Below are positions 53,633 to 63,980 of a stretch of 64,000 nt of DNA, in pieces. The DNA lies in assembly GCA_964628055.1 (NCBI GenBank), contig CAZVNL010000003.1, forward strand, positions 1 through 64,000, read 5' to 3'. The translations under genes and the position numbers were made by a program. Below the pieces are notes generated by a model. It ran no database searches and was not told the DNA's origin. It worked only from the letters and a program-made list of their open reading frames with translations. The stretch comes from CAZBEL01 sp964628055. Lineage in GTDB: Bacteria > Fidelibacterota > Marinisomatia > Marinisomatales > TCS56. Every line of letters starts with the position of its first letter. Within the stretch, counting starts at the first letter, position 1.

Positions 53633-56566
53633 TCAAAGATCGTTTTGTTGACGGATTTCCTCCAACATGCGTTTGGCTTCCTGATCCTGGGGATTTTCCT
53701 CCAACCAGGTAGTCAACACCGCCTCCGCCTCGGCGGGTAATTCCAACTTTTTGTAGGCAAAGACCAGATGGGAAACAATCTCCGGATACACTTTCATCCA
53801 TTCCGACCAAGCCTTCTGGCTGACTCCGCTGTTTTGAATACCGCCCGACTGAATCCGGGTCTTTAACTCCTGGTATATCCGATACAGTCCTGCGAAAATG
53901 TCTTTCCCGCGCTCATAATCCTGCAACTCTATTAAATAAGATTGCCCATAGATGATACGATCCCGAAGGGATAAGTCGTGCCGTTTTAGGAGCGCATCCA
54001 GCACCTGGCGCAATTTCTCTGGATTCCCCAAACCGTAATACAAACGACCCAGTTGATAATAAAGTTCTTTGGAATCCATCCTAATCGTTTCTTCGGGAAT
54101 ATTCGTGGCCATTTTCTCCAGAACATCTATTACCTGTTGTTTACTTTGGGCAATCTGTACGGAATCAACCCCGGGATTTCGGCTTATCCGTTGATACTCC
54201 AGGAAATCGTGCACCGCCAATTGCATGTAGGCACTGCGATAATTTTGCAAGAGGCGGATAATCTGGGGATTGTAATAGACTTCTGGATTTCCCAAGTGAC
54301 GGAAGAGATATTTATCATTATTGTCCCGGAACCAATATTTCCCTTCCGCTTTTTGCCAATCCCAGCCTCCAAAAGGTTGAGACCAGGTTTCGGCATCGAT
54401 GTCGGTCATGAGGTGGGCGGCCATACGATCGGGGTTAATACTCTTGGTAGGATAGGGGCGGAGTCGGTAGGTGAGACCTTCCATTTCCAGGTATTTTTCC
54501 AACCCGATGCGGTTCCCCGGGGAGACCGTCACGGCAAAATAAATGGGAACCCGCCAGTTGGCATCATTAATGATCTGCATGATCATCAAGTCCTGAACCT
54601 TCAAAGCTACCTTGGCATAAGTGGGCTTCACGGTCCAGGTGATCTGTTGTTTGCTCTTTACCGGAAAAGTTACCTCCCGCGTGCTCCAACGCTGCAATCC
54701 CGCCGTTAAACGATCAATTTGGTCATCGGTAAGTTTCACAAAGCGCGTGGAGTCCGGCCGCGCGTCGCGCAACTGACGGATATACCAGGGAGTATTCAAC
54801 AGGCTGAGATTGGCTACCGTCACGTCCCGACGAATCCCCTCCACCTCCTGGAGATACCACACGGGGAAAGTGTCGTTATCCCCATTCGTGAACAGTACCC
54901 CATTCGGTTCACAAGACTGGAGCAGGTTGTAACTATAATCCCAGGCCAAGAAGTTCCCGGAACGGTCGTGGGTGTGGTAATTTGCTTTCAGCATCACACC
55001 CGGGATCAGAAACAACTGGGCCACAATGGCCGCTACCGTCACCTTACGGCCCGGATTATCACCAAAGCGTTTTAACAGCCACTCATGGAGGGCCGCGGCA
55101 CCTATCCCAATCCAGATGGAGAAAGCCAAGAAACTGCCCACGTAGGAATAATCCCGTTCTCGCGGTTGGGGATTGTCCTGGTTAAGGTAAACAATAATGG
55201 CCATACCGGTCATAAGGAACAGGGTAGCCACCAGAAAGGCTTTTTCACCATCCCGTTTAAAATGATAGAACATGCCCCCCAATCCCAATAAAAAGGCTAA
55301 GGGTAAGCCGAATTGAAACCAATCTACCCCGTCTTGAGGGGTGGGATGCGTTAGGGGATTTGCCCCCATAGCTGTGACCCCTGGACTACCGGCAGGACCC
55401 CGCCCTGCAAACTGCCAGAGAAAATAGCGCCAGTACATTTTTTTTACTTGGTAGCTCCAGAAGAAGTCCCACTGCTTCCCCAGGTTGTAGGTCATGTAGC
55501 GCCGTTTTTGCTGCGCCGTATACTTACCATTGGTAGGTGGCCCAACAACTTCGTGCTGAGGCGGCAACCCGTCATAACGCCGGGGCAGTTGTCCTACCCT
55601 TCCATACTGTTCCCTTTCCAGGTACGAGATGGCGGCAGCTATAGTCTCCGGATCATTTTCGTTAATACCCGGGTCCTTCTGTGAACGGATGAAAATCAAA
55701 GCGTAACTGGAATAACCAATCAGGATCAATACTGCCGAGGTCATAGCCACGGAAAGCATCTGTTTCTTGTTAGCAATGGCCCATACCATGCCTCCAGCCA
55801 CCAAAAGAACGGCCAGGATTACCCCTAACAACCCAAAGCTCCGGGCTAACTTTGGCAATCCTTTAATGATGCCATTGTGAATGATTAGAAAGGTTACCCC
55901 GGTAATCAGGATGGCGACGAAAAAGGTTTTCCAACTGAATTTCAGTTTACGAAAATAGATGACCAGGGCGATAAAGGGCAGGGTGAGGAGATTCAACAAA
56001 TGCACCCCGGTGGCTAGGCCTAACATATACGCGATAATCAAAATGTACCGCTCACTTCCCGGTTGGTCCTCACGTTCGTTCCAAAGCAGGATAAGCCACA
56101 CCACGATCGCTGTAAAGAAGGTGCTCATGGCATAAACCTCGGCTTCCACGGCGTTGAACCAATGGCTATCGGTGAAAGCAAATGTCAGGGAGCCTACCAG
56201 TGCCCCACCAAAGGCCACCAAAACATCTTTCCGGTTTTCAATTGGGCCGCGCCATTGAGTCACAAATTTCACAATGATCAGATACAGCAACATAACCGCC
56301 ACGGCGCTTACAATGGGCGATATAAGATTCACCCGGTAGCCAACATCCCCGCTGAAGGGAATCATGGAAATAATCCGTCCTAAGATGAGATAGAGGGGAC
56401 TACCCGGTGGATGGGGAACCCCTAACGTGTAGGAAGTGGCAATAAATTCACCACAATCCCAATAAGAAACCGTGGGAGCCATGGTGGCAAAATAGACGAT
56501 AAACGAAATCAGGAGAATGACTCCCGCAATAATCCGATTTAATCGGAGGTAATTTCTATCAATCAC
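53633..56566 (-). CDS. DUF2723 membrane protein (GT-C glycosyltransferase-like) with C-terminal TPR region
   Basis: This 977-residue inner-membrane protein has an N-terminus typical of DUF2723: APTVSYWDCGEFIATSYTLGVPHPPGSPLY, where the acidic residue after the first helix is the likely catalytic site of a GT-C fold. About twelve helices extend to residue 540. A soluble part follows with NGVLFTNGDNDTFPVWYLQEVEG, and TPR-like helices from about 830. Members are thought to add sugars to proteins or lipids from polyprenyl donors. The GTG start overlaps the DUF1844 stop (GTGA), which couples the two. Confidence 0.88.
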   Translation of the reverse strand: MIDRNYLRLNRIIAGVILLISFIVYFATMAPTVSYWDCGEFIATSYTLGVPHPPGSPLYLILGRIISMIPFSGDVGYRVNLISPIVSAVAVMLLYLIIVKFVTQWRGPIENRKDVLVAFGGALVGSLTFAFTDSHWFNAVEAEVYAMSTFFTAIVVWLILLWNEREDQPGSERYILIIAYMLGLATGVHLLNLLTLPFIALVIYFRKLKFSWKTFFVAILITGVTFLIIHNGIIKGLPKLARSFGLLGVILAVLLVAGGMVWAIANKKQMLSVAMTSAVLILIGYSSYALIFIRSQKDPGINENDPETIAAAISYLEREQYGRVGQLPRRYDGLPPQHEVVGPPTNGKYTAQQKRRYMTYNLGKQWDFFWSYQVKKMYWRYFLWQFAGRGPAGSPGVTAMGANPLTHPTPQDGVDWFQFGLPLAFLLGLGGMFYHFKRDGEKAFLVATLFLMTGMAIIVYLNQDNPQPRERDYSYVGSFLAFSIWIGIGAAALHEWLLKRFGDNPGRKVTVAAIVAQLFLIPGVMLKANYHTHDRSGNFLAWDYSYNLLQSCEPNGVLFTNGDNDTFPVWYLQEVEGIRRDVTVANLSLLNTPWYIRQLRDARPDSTRFVKLTDDQIDRLTAGLQRWSTREVTFPVKSKQQITWTVKPTYAKVALKVQDLMIMQIINDANWRVPIYFAVTVSPGNRIGLEKYLEMEGLTYRLRPYPTKSINPDRMAAHLMTDIDAETWSQPFGGWDWQKAEGKYWFRDNNDKYLFRHLGNPEVYYNPQIIRLLQNYRSAYMQLAVHDFLEYQRISRNPGVDSVQIAQSKQQVIDVLEKMATNIPEETIRMDSKELYYQLGRLYYGLGNPEKLRQVLDALLKRHDLSLRDRIIYGQSYLIELQDYERGKDIFAGLYRIYQELKTRIQSGGIQNSGVSQKAWSEWMKVYPEIVSHLVFAYKKLELPAEAEAVLTTWLEENPQDQEAKRMLEEIRQQNDL

Positions 56567-56958
56567 GACTCAGTGGTTCCTGACTGAGCGTCCTGCTGTT
56601 CCTGTTCCCCGGCCGTGTCTGGTGGATCCTTGGCATCTTTTTGCTCAGTAGAAGGCTCTTCTTTCGAACTGCTTTCTTTGGACTCTTTGGCGGCCTTTTG
56701 TTCTTCAACGTAATTAATCTTTAGCTCCCGGATTACATGGGTTAAATATTGCTCCTCGGCCTCCGAAAGGTTGCCGGTCATCCGTTTGTAGAGCATGTCT
56801 AACATATCGATTGACGTGGCTGCTTGTTGAAGATCCCGCTCCAGTTTATCCGTCATGGGATTCTTGATTTTACCCATAGCAACCCAGGCGCTATGTACCA
56901 GAGATGAGATTAACTGGTCAAAGAGCTGTTCTTCGGTTAAGCGACTTTCCAGAGCCAT
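56563..56958 (-). CDS. DUF1844 protein
   Basis: The protein has 131 residues. The first 80 match DUF1844: FDQLISSLVHSAWVAMGKIKNP, then DLQQAATSIDMLDMLYKRMTGNLSEAEEQYL. The rest is a low-complexity Glu/Lys/Ser/Gln tail. The function is unknown; it is soluble. Translational coupling to the DUF2723 gene (GTGA overlap) suggests a shared role. Confidence 0.88.
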   Translation of the reverse strand: MALESRLTEEQLFDQLISSLVHSAWVAMGKIKNPMTDKLERDLQQAATSIDMLDMLYKRMTGNLSEAEEQYLTHVIRELKINYVEEQKAAKESKESSSKEEPSTEQKDAKDPPDTAGEQEQQDAQSGTTES

Positions 56959-57220
56959 AATACCCCACTGCGGTTAGTGTTTGACAAACGTTAAGACCTA
57001 ACGATGGGTTCCCAATAACCTCCTGTCTTGGATAACAGGAAATAAAGCCCCGTAATTTAGGTTAGGGAGGGGAAAAGGATGAAATAATAATCACCCTCTG
57101 TTGTGACCGTTCTTATAATCGACGAGCTCCCTTGGAGGAAGAACGCTTCCCAGCGCTCCCTTCCCCGAAAGAGAGCTGAACGATTAGAGGGTTATATGTT
57201 TGTTGAGCCGATAAGCGGAT
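56959..57220. other. structured gap between the RRM gene and the DUF1844 gene
   Basis: No coding frame is credible. It holds several inverted repeats: GCTCCCTT/AAGAGAGC (57155-57176, one G-U), CGTTCTT/AAGAACG (57108-57145) enclosing CTCC/GGAG, and TCCTGT/ACAGGA near 57023-57042. The cluster could be the end of the RRM transcript or a leader for DUF1844. No T-run identifies a terminator. Confidence 0.35.
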
Positions 57221-57493
57221 TTAGTATCGGCGCGGACGGGAGGGCCGTTCGCCCCGGGGACGGGCTTGGTTCACCCGTAGATTACGTCCATTGACTTCAG
57301 CTTCGTTTAAAGCTTTTATCGCTTCCTCAGCTTCAGCGTCATTGGGCATCTCTACAAAACCAAATCCCTTGGACTGACCCGAATAGCGATCGGTAATAAT
57401 ATTAACACTCGCTACTTCTCCATACTCAGAAAACATATTTCTGACTTCTTCTTCGGTAAGGCTATACGCCATATTACCTACGTATATATTCAT
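57221..57493 (-). CDS. small RRM RNA-binding protein
   Basis: This 90-residue protein is a single RNA recognition motif: RNP2 is IYVGNM at residues 3-8 and RNP1 is KGFGFVEM near residue 42, with the aromatic residues needed to stack on RNA. The basic tail (RPRGERPSRPRRY) is short and Arg/Pro-rich. Bacterial RRM proteins of this kind (cyanobacterial Rbp-like) are often cold-induced. AAAGGA lies eight bases before the ATG, and the 5' region is long and structured. Confidence 0.94.
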   Translation of the reverse strand: MNIYVGNMAYSLTEEEVRNMFSEYGEVASVNIITDRYSGQSKGFGFVEMPNDAEAEEAIKALNEAEVNGRNLRVNQARPRGERPSRPRRY

Positions 57494-57819
57494 CGAACAT
57501 TCCTTTGCATTGAAGCGCTGTCGAAGTTACGCTACCGCCTAACCAACGCGAACATTAAGCGCTAACGACCACCCAGTAATTGGTTGGTGGCTTTATGGGG
57601 AACATCAAATTTATGAGGCCCCCTCCATTGGTTGATTGAGTATTAAAGCGCCAACCAGATGATTAACCGGGTATATGCTATCAATCAACCGTTACGGAAA
57701 CTAAGGCAGGATAGTGGTCCTACCAAGGATAAACATTTACCATCGTAAAATTCTTTTAGCGCCGTTTTCGCCACCGAAAGAAAGTATTCCGAGAGGAAAA
57801 AGAGCCCAGGCCTACCTCG
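57494..57819 (-). other. long, structured leader region of the RRM gene
   Basis: No gene is seen in these 326 bases between recG and the RRM gene. A perfect 10-bp inverted repeat, GGTTGATTGA (57630-57639) and TCAATCAACC (57681-57690), encloses a second CAACC (57652-57656) that can compete for the same GGTTG, so two folds are possible. A CCACC/GGTGG hairpin lies nearer the gene, close to 57569-57590. This is consistent with a regulated 5' leader, but no known riboswitch is recognised. Confidence 0.4.
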
Positions 57820-59916
57820 CTAACCCACATTAACCTGTTTCAATAAGGGTTGGTAATCCTTCAGAAATCGGTCCCGTAGAAGACGATGCTCCACATCCCC
57901 CAGGCGAGGGTCTTTTTCCACCAGCGTAAAAGCCGCCTGGCGGGCTTTCTTGATTATGGGTCCGTCAAACACCAAATCGGCAATCCGGTACTTTAAGAAA
58001 CCGCTCTGACGACGACCATAAAACTCTCCTGGCCCACGCATTTTTAAATCTTCAGCAGCGATCACAAAGCCATCGCTCGTCTTTTCGATAATGGCTAAGC
58101 GTTCCTGAGCTTCGGCAGTGGGTTTACGCTGGACCAGAATACAATAACTTTTTTCGCTACCCCGCCCCACCCGGCCACGCAACTGGTGTAGCTGTGTCAA
58201 TCCGAAACGGTCGGCATGTTCCACCAACATGACGGTAGCATTGGGAACGTCTATTCCCACCTCAATTACTGTGGTGGAGACTAAAATTTGCAGTTCGTTC
58301 CGGGCAAAGGCATCCATCACCGCATCTTTTTTCTCCTTTTTCATTCTCCCGTGCAGGAGGCCCACTTCAACCTCTGGGAAAATATGGGTAGACAGGTATT
58401 CGTGTCCCTCTACTGCCGCCGCCACGTCGCTGCGCTCTGTTTCCTCCACCAGCGGGAACACCACCATACACTGACGCCCACGACGTACCTCTGCGGCCAT
58501 GAAACGGTAGATTTTAGGCAGACGGTCAGGGTCTACCACCGTCGTGATTACCGGTTTACGATCTTTCGGCATTTCATCGATGATGGAAAGATCCATGTCT
58601 CCGTGGTAGGTGATCGCCAGGGTCCGGGGAATGGGTGTAGCCGTCATGGCTAAGAAATGGGGATTATAGCCTTTGGCTTGCAAATCCCCCCGCTGAACCA
58701 CGCCAAACCGGTGCTGTTCATCTACGATCACCAGCCCCAATTCACGAAAGGTGACATCCTTCTGAATGAGCGCGTGGGTTCCAACGACAATACCCACACG
58801 GCCTGCTGCCAAACCGGTAAGGACCTTGCGCCGCTCCTGAGCCGGAAGATTCCCCACTAAAAGGGCACAACTGAGATGGACTAAATCCGCGTATCGTTTG
58901 AAAGAACGATAGTGTTGATGAGCCAATATCTCGGTGGGGGCCATGACAGCCACCTGGACCCCGTTGGCCACGGCTATGGCCGCCGTTAAAACGGCCACGA
59001 TCGTCTTTCCCGAACCCACATCCCCTTGAAGGAGACGATTCATGGGAACCGGACGCGCCAGATCCTGGCGTATCTCCCGCAAAACCAGCTTCTGAGCATC
59101 AGTAAGTTCAAAATCCAACCTGTCATATATCCGTCGTACAGCCGGTCCTACTTTGGCCAGCGGTTTGGCGCCCAAATGCTGGTTCGTCGCGCGTCGCAAT
59201 GCCATGAGGAGTTGGAGAAAAAAATGTTCATCAAACTTCAGGCGGTAGATGGACCGCTTCAATTGGGCTTCATTCTCGGCGAAGTGTATCCACTGGAGGG
59301 CATCGTCCAAAGGAATTAAGCGGTATTGCTCCCGGAAGGCAACAGGAAAATGATCGCTCACTACCGGTTCACTTTCCAGAATCCGTCGCAAGAGACGGCG
59401 TAAACCCAGATTATCCAACCCCACCTCTTTCAGCTCCTGAGTAAGGGGATAAAGGGGAACAATGGCACCGGAATTAATGGGGTCCTCCCCTGTTTTAAGC
59501 TGGTCATATTCCGGATGGACGAGCTGATAACCGTTGTAGAACTCTACCTTACCGTGGGCTGCCAGGAGGGCGCCTTTTTGGATCGATTTTTTAACATAAG
59601 GCACAGCGTTAAACCAGGTGAGGGTCACATAACCCGTCCCGTCATAGAGGATGGCTTGAAAGAGTTTTCGTCGCCGTGTCTGCCGTTCATCCGCCACCTG
59701 TACCGTCCCCACTACCGTTACGACCTGGTCTTTTTGCAGGTCTTTTAGGGGGGTTACAGTGGTACGGTCTAAATGCCGGCGGGGAAAATAATATAACAGA
59801 TCGGAAAGTGTTTCAACGCCTGCTTTTTGCAGCGCCTCCGCTCGGCGGGGACCCACTCCTTTGATAAATTGAACTGGTGTTGCCATCTGCAGGGGAGGTC
59901 GCGGGGCGGAATTCAC
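57820..59916 (-). CDS. recG: ATP-dependent DNA helicase RecG
   Basis: This 698-residue protein remodels stalled replication forks and Holliday junctions. An N-terminal wedge/OB domain (GVGPRRAEALQKAGVETLSDLLYYFPRRH, then KDQVVTVVGTV) precedes a superfamily 2 helicase core: Walker A LLQGDVGSGKT, DEQH box IVDEQHRFGV, AMTATPIPRTL, and STTVIEVGIDVPNATVM and QLRGRVGRG in the second RecA fold. The GTG start at 59916 has no obvious ribosome-binding site; ATG 59883 is an alternative that still keeps the wedge. Confidence 0.95.
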   Translation of the reverse strand: MNSAPRPPLQMATPVQFIKGVGPRRAEALQKAGVETLSDLLYYFPRRHLDRTTVTPLKDLQKDQVVTVVGTVQVADERQTRRRKLFQAILYDGTGYVTLTWFNAVPYVKKSIQKGALLAAHGKVEFYNGYQLVHPEYDQLKTGEDPINSGAIVPLYPLTQELKEVGLDNLGLRRLLRRILESEPVVSDHFPVAFREQYRLIPLDDALQWIHFAENEAQLKRSIYRLKFDEHFFLQLLMALRRATNQHLGAKPLAKVGPAVRRIYDRLDFELTDAQKLVLREIRQDLARPVPMNRLLQGDVGSGKTIVAVLTAAIAVANGVQVAVMAPTEILAHQHYRSFKRYADLVHLSCALLVGNLPAQERRKVLTGLAAGRVGIVVGTHALIQKDVTFRELGLVIVDEQHRFGVVQRGDLQAKGYNPHFLAMTATPIPRTLAITYHGDMDLSIIDEMPKDRKPVITTVVDPDRLPKIYRFMAAEVRRGRQCMVVFPLVEETERSDVAAAVEGHEYLSTHIFPEVEVGLLHGRMKKEKKDAVMDAFARNELQILVSTTVIEVGIDVPNATVMLVEHADRFGLTQLHQLRGRVGRGSEKSYCILVQRKPTAEAQERLAIIEKTSDGFVIAAEDLKMRGPGEFYGRRQSGFLKYRIADLVFDGPIIKKARQAAFTLVEKDPRLGDVEHRLLRDRFLKDYQPLLKQVNVG

Positions 59917-59985
59917 AAACTACACTGAAAAAGGGTGAAATGTCCGGCCGCTACACCTAAATATTAGCTAAAACTTCAGGGAGCC

Positions 59986-61335
59986 CTATTTCCACTCCTT
60001 GCGATAGGTGTAAGTCACCACTTTGGAAGCCTCTGGCAACACCATGAGCGGGATATGAATAGTGGAAGCATCTTTCTTTAAATAATTGTCAGAGGCCTCC
60101 CGAATCACCCAATCACCCCTGATGTGTTCAATGAGACGCACCTGAATTGTGTCTGTGCGAGTATTCGTAACCTGGATTTCGATGGAGGCTTCCTCGCTTT
60201 TCCGTTGCCGGTCGTAGTTCAGGATACGTCGTTTACCCACCACGTCAAAGGCTCGCCCGGCAATAAGGGTAGCGGTTCCCCCGCGGGGGACCTGCTTGAT
60301 CCGATCTTCTCCGGTGAATTCCAGGTTCCCGGAAGAGGTTTGCAAATACAACTCGATTTTCCCTTCAGGTAAGGGAACGTTCAGGTTATTTTCTTCGGTA
60401 TTGGCGAAGACATATTCTACGGACAAAGGTTCTTCCCTTTGGCTACGTTCGGAGTTCTCAAAGAGATACGTTTTTTGGTAGGTTATCTCCCGGGGATCAT
60501 AGATGCGGATCGTAACGCTCTCGCTCCCCCGGAAGACCATGCGCTCCGGGATTGTGTAAATGTGATAATCACCTAAGCGTTCCTCCGTAGGGAGGGACCC
60601 TTCATCAAAGGCCAATTGCGCCTTGAACTGAGCCCCTTCTGGGCCACCCCGCCGCCGACCGAGCTTGCTGATACGCTTCAACTTCCCTTCCACTAATTGC
60701 AAATTCAGGTTGGTAAAGTCCACATTGCTACCGTTTTTAACGAAGGCCTCCGTGAGGAGCGTCGCCTGGGACCATTCCGGCTGGACAATCAACCGATATA
60801 CGGCATCCCAATCGAAACCCTCGGTAAGATAGACCAAATCCCCTTTCAACACGCCGGCTTGGGCAGGGCGAATATCCCATTCCAAAGTGGGATAAAATTG
60901 CGGTTGGTCAACGATGCCCTTGATTATAAGATAAGCGATGCGCTCCCGGGGAATGATATAAACCTCTTTCCGACCCTGCACGGTAATCCCAGTGGAGCTC
61001 AATTCCAACAGGTTGCCTACCACCTCCTTACCGGTTTGAATGCGAACGGTGACCTCTTTCCCGATCTGTTCCTGGAGGTAGGCGGCTCCTGAGAACACTT
61101 TTCCCACGTAACGCTGGCGCAGGATAGAAGCCCCCTCTAAAGTCAAAAAGGGCGAATCTAAAATTAACCCGCGGGGTAAATTCTCGTGATGGATGGCTGT
61201 GCGCCCTCTCTCAACGGTCCATTGGACCGGCTGTTTTACCAGGGCATACCCATCTTTGTAAATCGTCATAGTTGCCCGATCGGATTGACTAAACCCGACC
61301 GCTACCAGAAAGAGAAGGTTTAAAAATAGTCTCAT
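59986..61335 (-). CDS. DUF4139-like exported protein
   Basis: This 449-residue protein has a signal peptide (about 1-18). The N-terminal part (ATMTIYKDGYALVKQPVQW ... GRTAIHHENLPRGLILDS) is typical of the family's opening strands, and the second half holds the beta-rich DUF4139 region with LTEGFDWDAVYRLIV, LTEAFVKNGSNVDFTNLNLQLVEG and DRQRKSEEASIEIQVTN. The function is unknown. The ATG overlaps the valS stop (ATGA), an unexpected pairing with a housekeeping synthetase. Confidence 0.85.
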   Translation of the reverse strand: MRLFLNLLFLVAVGFSQSDRATMTIYKDGYALVKQPVQWTVERGRTAIHHENLPRGLILDSPFLTLEGASILRQRYVGKVFSGAAYLQEQIGKEVTVRIQTGKEVVGNLLELSSTGITVQGRKEVYIIPRERIAYLIIKGIVDQPQFYPTLEWDIRPAQAGVLKGDLVYLTEGFDWDAVYRLIVQPEWSQATLLTEAFVKNGSNVDFTNLNLQLVEGKLKRISKLGRRRGGPEGAQFKAQLAFDEGSLPTEERLGDYHIYTIPERMVFRGSESVTIRIYDPREITYQKTYLFENSERSQREEPLSVEYVFANTEENNLNVPLPEGKIELYLQTSSGNLEFTGEDRIKQVPRGGTATLIAGRAFDVVGKRRILNYDRQRKSEEASIEIQVTNTRTDTIQVRLIEHIRGDWVIREASDNYLKKDASTIHIPLMVLPEASKVVTYTYRKEWK

Positions 61336-63980
61336 TGCAGCATCTCCAGATTAGATTGCACTTTTTCCAATTCCGTAGAAAGGGTCTGTAATTTTTCACG
61401 CTCCCGTTCGATGACTTGTTGTGGCGCCCGGGTGAGGAAATTCTCATTAGCCAATTTCCGCTCAATACCCTGAATGTATCCCATTACTTCATCAAAACGC
61501 TTCTTTAGGCGCCGCTGTTCCAACGCCAAGTCAATAAGACCCTCCAAAGGCATATAAATCTCCATTCCCCCGGTAACAGCCACTGCCGAGTGGGGTGGTT
61601 TTGTGGCTTCTGGATCAATGGTAATGTCCTGAATTCTGGTAAGGGACTGAATGATCTCCAAATATTCCCGGATCAGCTGGGAATGGTCGCCCGCAACTTT
61701 GATAACCACTTCACCTTTCCGAGCCGGGGGCACGTTCATCTGGCTACGGATGGTGCGAATTCCAGTGATTACCCCCTGCAAAGTCTCCATGGGCGCCAGG
61801 GCGGCGGGTGCTTCCCACGGCTCTTGCTGAACAGGCCAGGGAGCTACAATGAGATCAGGCTCGCCGGTGGCTTTAAAATGCTGCCATAGATCCTCGGTAA
61901 TAAAAGGAGCGTAAGGATGAAGCAGGGCCAAAATGGATTTTAATACCTCTACGGCCACAAAACGGGCCTGCCGGGCTTTCTCCGGATCGGATCCCTGAAA
62001 TCTGATCTTGGCAATCTCCACGTACCAGTCACAATAATCGCTCCAGGTAAATTCGTAGATGACCTTGGCAGCTTCGTTGAAATGAAAGCGCTTTAACTGG
62101 TCATCAACCCGCCCAATCGTCCGGTTCAGGCAATGTAAAATCCAACGCTCCGGCAAATCCAATTTTTCATAATCTAATTCTGCCGGGGAGGTCTCTGCAC
62201 CATCCAAATTCATGATTACAAAGCGGGCGGCATTCCACAGCTTGTTCATAAAATTCCGGCCTATTTCCAGGCGGTTAGTGGAAAAGAGGACATCTAAGCC
62301 CTGGGGCGCCATGAGCATGATCCCCATTCTGACAGCGTCGGTCCCATACCGGTTGAACAGCTCAAAGGGGTCAGGGGAATTCCCCAGGGACTTGCTGAAC
62401 TTCCGTCCCCGTTCGTCTCGGAGAATGCTGGTGAAATAGACATCCTTAAAGGGCGGCTTACCCATAAACTCGTACCCGGCCATGATCATGCGTGCCACCC
62501 AGAAAAAGATAATGTCGGGTCCCGTCACTAACACATGGGTGGGATAGAAATAGTGCAGTTCTTCACTCTCGTTGGGCCAGGAATGCACGGCAAAGGGCCA
62601 CAACCAGGAACTGGCCCACGTATCCAGCACGTCTGGGTCCTGCTCAAGATTAGAACCGCCACACTGGCTACAGGTTTTCGGAGGCTCTACCTGAACCATG
62701 ATCTGCTCACAACCCTGGCAAGTATACACGGGAATACGATGGCCCCACCAGAGCTGGCGGCTAATACACCAATCCTTAATATTCTCCATCCAATGATTGT
62801 AGGTTTTGACCCAGTGGGCGGGATGAAACCGAATCTTGCCCGCGGCTACCGCCTCCCGGGCCGGCTTGGCCAACTCGGTCATCCGCAAAAACCACTGATC
62901 GGAAAGGTAAGTCTCAATGGGGACGTGTCCCCGTTCCGAGTAACCTACTTTGTGCCGGTAGTCCTCCACCTTCTCCAGGAGGCCCTGAGCTTTCAAATCG
63001 GCAATCACCGCTTCCCGCGCATGTTCCCGGCTTAATCCTTGATAGCGGTCGGGAACCTTTCCGTTCAAAGAGGCGTCGGGATTGAAGATGTTGATTACCT
63101 CCAACCCATGGGTAAGCCCCATGGCGTAGTCGTTAGGATCGTGAGCGGGGGTAACTTTTACGCACCCTGTTCCAAACTCCGGGTCGACAAAGTCATCAGC
63201 GATGATGGGGAGTTCCCGACCTACTAAAGGAAGCCAAGCTTTCTGACCCACCAGGTCTTTAAAGCGCGGGTCGTGGGGATTCACGGCAATGGCCGTATCC
63301 CCTAACATGGTCTCTGGTCGCGTGGTTGCCACCCTTACAAAACCGTCATGGCCCACTAGGGGATACCGCAAATACCATAATTTCCCTTGGACCGCCCGAT
63401 AAAGGACTTCCTCATCGGAAATAGCCGATTGGGAGACGGGGCACCAGTTCACCAATCGGTGCCCGCGGTAGATTAACCCTTTGTGGTATAAACGGACGAA
63501 TGCTTCCAGCACAGCGCGGCTATAGTTTTTATCCATCGTGAAACGCTCGCGCTGCCAATCACAGGAACAACCCAATTTCTTCAATTGACTGATGATGATA
63601 CCGCCGTATTTTTTCTTCCAGGCCCAGGCCTGTTCTAAAAAAGTCTCCCGGCTCAAGTCTTCCTTGCGAATTCCCTGCGCGGCAAGATGCTTGACCACCT
63701 TGGCCTCCGTGGCGATGGAGGCGTGATCGGTACCGGGAATCCAACAGGCCTGTTTCCCCTTCATGCGGGCTTGGCGGATGAGGATATCTTGCATAGTATT
63801 ATTCAGGACATGACCCATGGTAAGCATACCGGTAACATTGGGGGGAGGAATCACAATTGTAAAGGGTTCCCGGTGGGGGTCAGGCTCCATGTGAAAATAG
63901 CCTTTACGCTCCCAGTGGCTATACCACCTCGCTTCCACCTGGGCGGGTTGGTAAACCTTATCTAAAACCACCGGATTCAT
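61332..63980 (-). CDS. valS: valyl-tRNA synthetase
   Basis: The protein has 882 residues from the ATG at 63980; an in-frame GTG two codons earlier is possible. Class I signatures are TMGH (HIGH-type) in PPPNVTGMLTMGHVLNN near residue 55, and KFSKS (KMSKS) in RKFSKSLGN. The editing domain has TTRPETMLGDTAIAVNPHD. A zinc-ribbon pair CQGC and CSQC lies before DPDVLDTWASS. The C-terminal coiled-coil arm is residues about 810-882. The gene is complete within the window; its promoter is outside. Confidence 0.96.
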   Translation of the reverse strand: MNPVVLDKVYQPAQVEARWYSHWERKGYFHMEPDPHREPFTIVIPPPNVTGMLTMGHVLNNTMQDILIRQARMKGKQACWIPGTDHASIATEAKVVKHLAAQGIRKEDLSRETFLEQAWAWKKKYGGIIISQLKKLGCSCDWQRERFTMDKNYSRAVLEAFVRLYHKGLIYRGHRLVNWCPVSQSAISDEEVLYRAVQGKLWYLRYPLVGHDGFVRVATTRPETMLGDTAIAVNPHDPRFKDLVGQKAWLPLVGRELPIIADDFVDPEFGTGCVKVTPAHDPNDYAMGLTHGLEVINIFNPDASLNGKVPDRYQGLSREHAREAVIADLKAQGLLEKVEDYRHKVGYSERGHVPIETYLSDQWFLRMTELAKPAREAVAAGKIRFHPAHWVKTYNHWMENIKDWCISRQLWWGHRIPVYTCQGCEQIMVQVEPPKTCSQCGGSNLEQDPDVLDTWASSWLWPFAVHSWPNESEELHYFYPTHVLVTGPDIIFFWVARMIMAGYEFMGKPPFKDVYFTSILRDERGRKFSKSLGNSPDPFELFNRYGTDAVRMGIMLMAPQGLDVLFSTNRLEIGRNFMNKLWNAARFVIMNLDGAETSPAELDYEKLDLPERWILHCLNRTIGRVDDQLKRFHFNEAAKVIYEFTWSDYCDWYVEIAKIRFQGSDPEKARQARFVAVEVLKSILALLHPYAPFITEDLWQHFKATGEPDLIVAPWPVQQEPWEAPAALAPMETLQGVITGIRTIRSQMNVPPARKGEVVIKVAGDHSQLIREYLEIIQSLTRIQDITIDPEATKPPHSAVAVTGGMEIYMPLEGLIDLALEQRRLKKRFDEVMGYIQGIERKLANENFLTRAPQQVIEREREKLQTLSTELEKVQSNLEMLQ

